From Bacteroidota bacterium (GTDB taxonomy: Bacteria; Bacteroidota; Bacteroidia; Bacteroidales; UBA6013), in the NCBI GenBank assembly GCA_020048645.1, contig JAIFMG010000207.1:1-32522 (forward strand): 32,522 nucleotides of DNA. The letters are read 5' to 3'. Positions 32,014 through 32,522 of the stretch are shown here, piece after piece. The position numbers and the translations under genes are program-made. The notes beneath the pieces are model-generated. The model searched no databases and was not told the DNA's origin. It worked only from the letters and a program-made list of their open reading frames with translations. Every line of letters begins with the position of its first letter. The stretch's first letter is position 1.

Positions 32014-32522
32014 TCAATCGCGCAATTCGCGGGCCTCGCTGACGGTCATTTTCCGTCCGTCCTTGAAGGCCACGGGGAAGCAGTCGGGGTATCCCTGGGT
32101 GGCCAGTTGCCGGGCCATCTGGTTGGCCTGGGCCTCGGTGGCGTAGCTGCCCACCGTCACCGCGACGATGCCCCGGCTGTCGGCCGGCTGCTGCGTGACG
32201 GCGGCCTGGGCCCCGACCTTCTGGCGGAGCTGCGCGAGGGCCTCGGCCGAGACCTTGCCGTCCTGGTAGGCCAGGGCCTGGACGCTGAAGCTGAGGCCGG
32301 CCACGGGGGCGGCGGCGGGCGCGCTGGCCGCGGCGCCGGCGGCAGGCTCGACGGGCTGGCTGGCGCCGGCTCCCTCGCGGGCCCTGGCCTGGTCGAGGGT
32401 TATCTCCTGGCCGTCGAAGTAGGCGCGCACCACGGCGTCGGGCAGTCCCATGCCCAGGGCGCGGTTCTTCTCGGCGGTGGCCTTGACCAGGCTGGGGAAG
32501 ATGCCGGCGCAGTAGCGGGTGA
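32014..32522 (-). CDS. SPOR-like repeat protein, 5' end outside the window
   Basis: The first ATG inside the window is at 32451, but the frame continues without a stop to the window edge and reads RYCAGIFPSLVKATAEKNRALGMG, clearly part of the same domain, so the gene is cut by the window. Two similar units are seen: a partial one ending AYFDGQEITLDQAREG, and FSVQALAYQDGKVSAEALAQ to VAFKDGRKMTVSEARELRD, with the signature VTVGSYATEAQANQMARQLATQGY. These match SPOR-type peptidoglycan-binding repeats. An Ala/Pro-rich linker separates them. The protein is probably envelope-located; the signal sequence, if present, lies outside. Confidence 0.85.
   Translation of the reverse strand, partial: TRYCAGIFPSLVKATAEKNRALGMGLPDAVVRAYFDGQEITLDQARAREGAGASQPVEPAAGAAASAPAAAPVAGLSFSVQALAYQDGKVSAEALAQLRQKVGAQAAVTQQPADSRGIVAVTVGSYATEAQANQMARQLATQGYPDCFPVAFKDGRKMTVSEARELRD

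Overview
The window comes from a GC-rich member of the Bacteroidota. The long surface protein at 7279-10707 ends in a type IX secretion (T9SS) sorting domain. Several promoters match the phylum's TAnnTTTG -7 element, and FabI, ClpS, FloA-like proteins and SPOR repeats fit. Host genes are GC-rich. One insertion sequence (about 5512-7083) and the intergenic stretch 17180-17562 are visibly AT-rich.

Region 1 (1-5511) holds a diversity-generating retroelement (DGR) read on the minus strand: a variable target gene (3322-5388), an HRDC-domain accessory gene, an Avd-type accessory gene, a DGR reverse transcriptase, and a template repeat (TR, 975-1099) that touches the RT stop codon. TR and variable repeat (VR, 3332-3456) align over 125 bp without gaps. 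They differ at 20 positions, and every one is an adenine of the TR coding strand. The target carries a Ser/Thr kinase C-lobe, one membrane segment, four 44-residue repeats and a C-terminal formylglycine-generating-enzyme (FGE, C-type-lectin-like) domain whose last 42 residues are the VR. The kinase N-lobe is missing. The gene is broken by a reading-frame change at a run of seven C and by the junction with the IS. Hairpin-rich intergenic repeats and MITE-like elements fill 1-800.

Region 2 (5512-7258) is an IS1634-like element that has lost its right end, then a short repeat-like spacer and a strong terminator. Region 3 (7279-10707) is a very long secreted protein with four Ca-binding-like modules, five cadherin-like repeats and a T9SS tail.

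Region 4 (10970-14927) is a reduced-sulfur operon on the minus strand: an ArsR-type repressor with its own operator inside a Bacteroidota promoter, a TauE/SafE exporter, a persulfide dioxygenase-rhodanese fusion and two YeeE/YedE half-transporters. Next come mnmA, an exported Fe/Mn superoxide dismutase, and a two-gene cassette (17563-19511). That cassette encodes an ATPase with a DUF1016/YhcG-like N-terminus and a TOPRIM-like DUF4276 protein, and it resembles a defence system. Four TTTCTATYRATAGAAA-type palindromes lie upstream of it.

Region 5 (19535-27977) has fabI facing left and, facing right, three overlapping or closely spaced hybrid histidine-kinase genes. Region 6 (27987-32522, minus) is clpS followed by two flotillin-like (FloA) membrane proteins, one with an expanded helical-repeat region, and a SPOR-type protein that runs off the window. 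No tRNA, rRNA or CRISPR array was seen.
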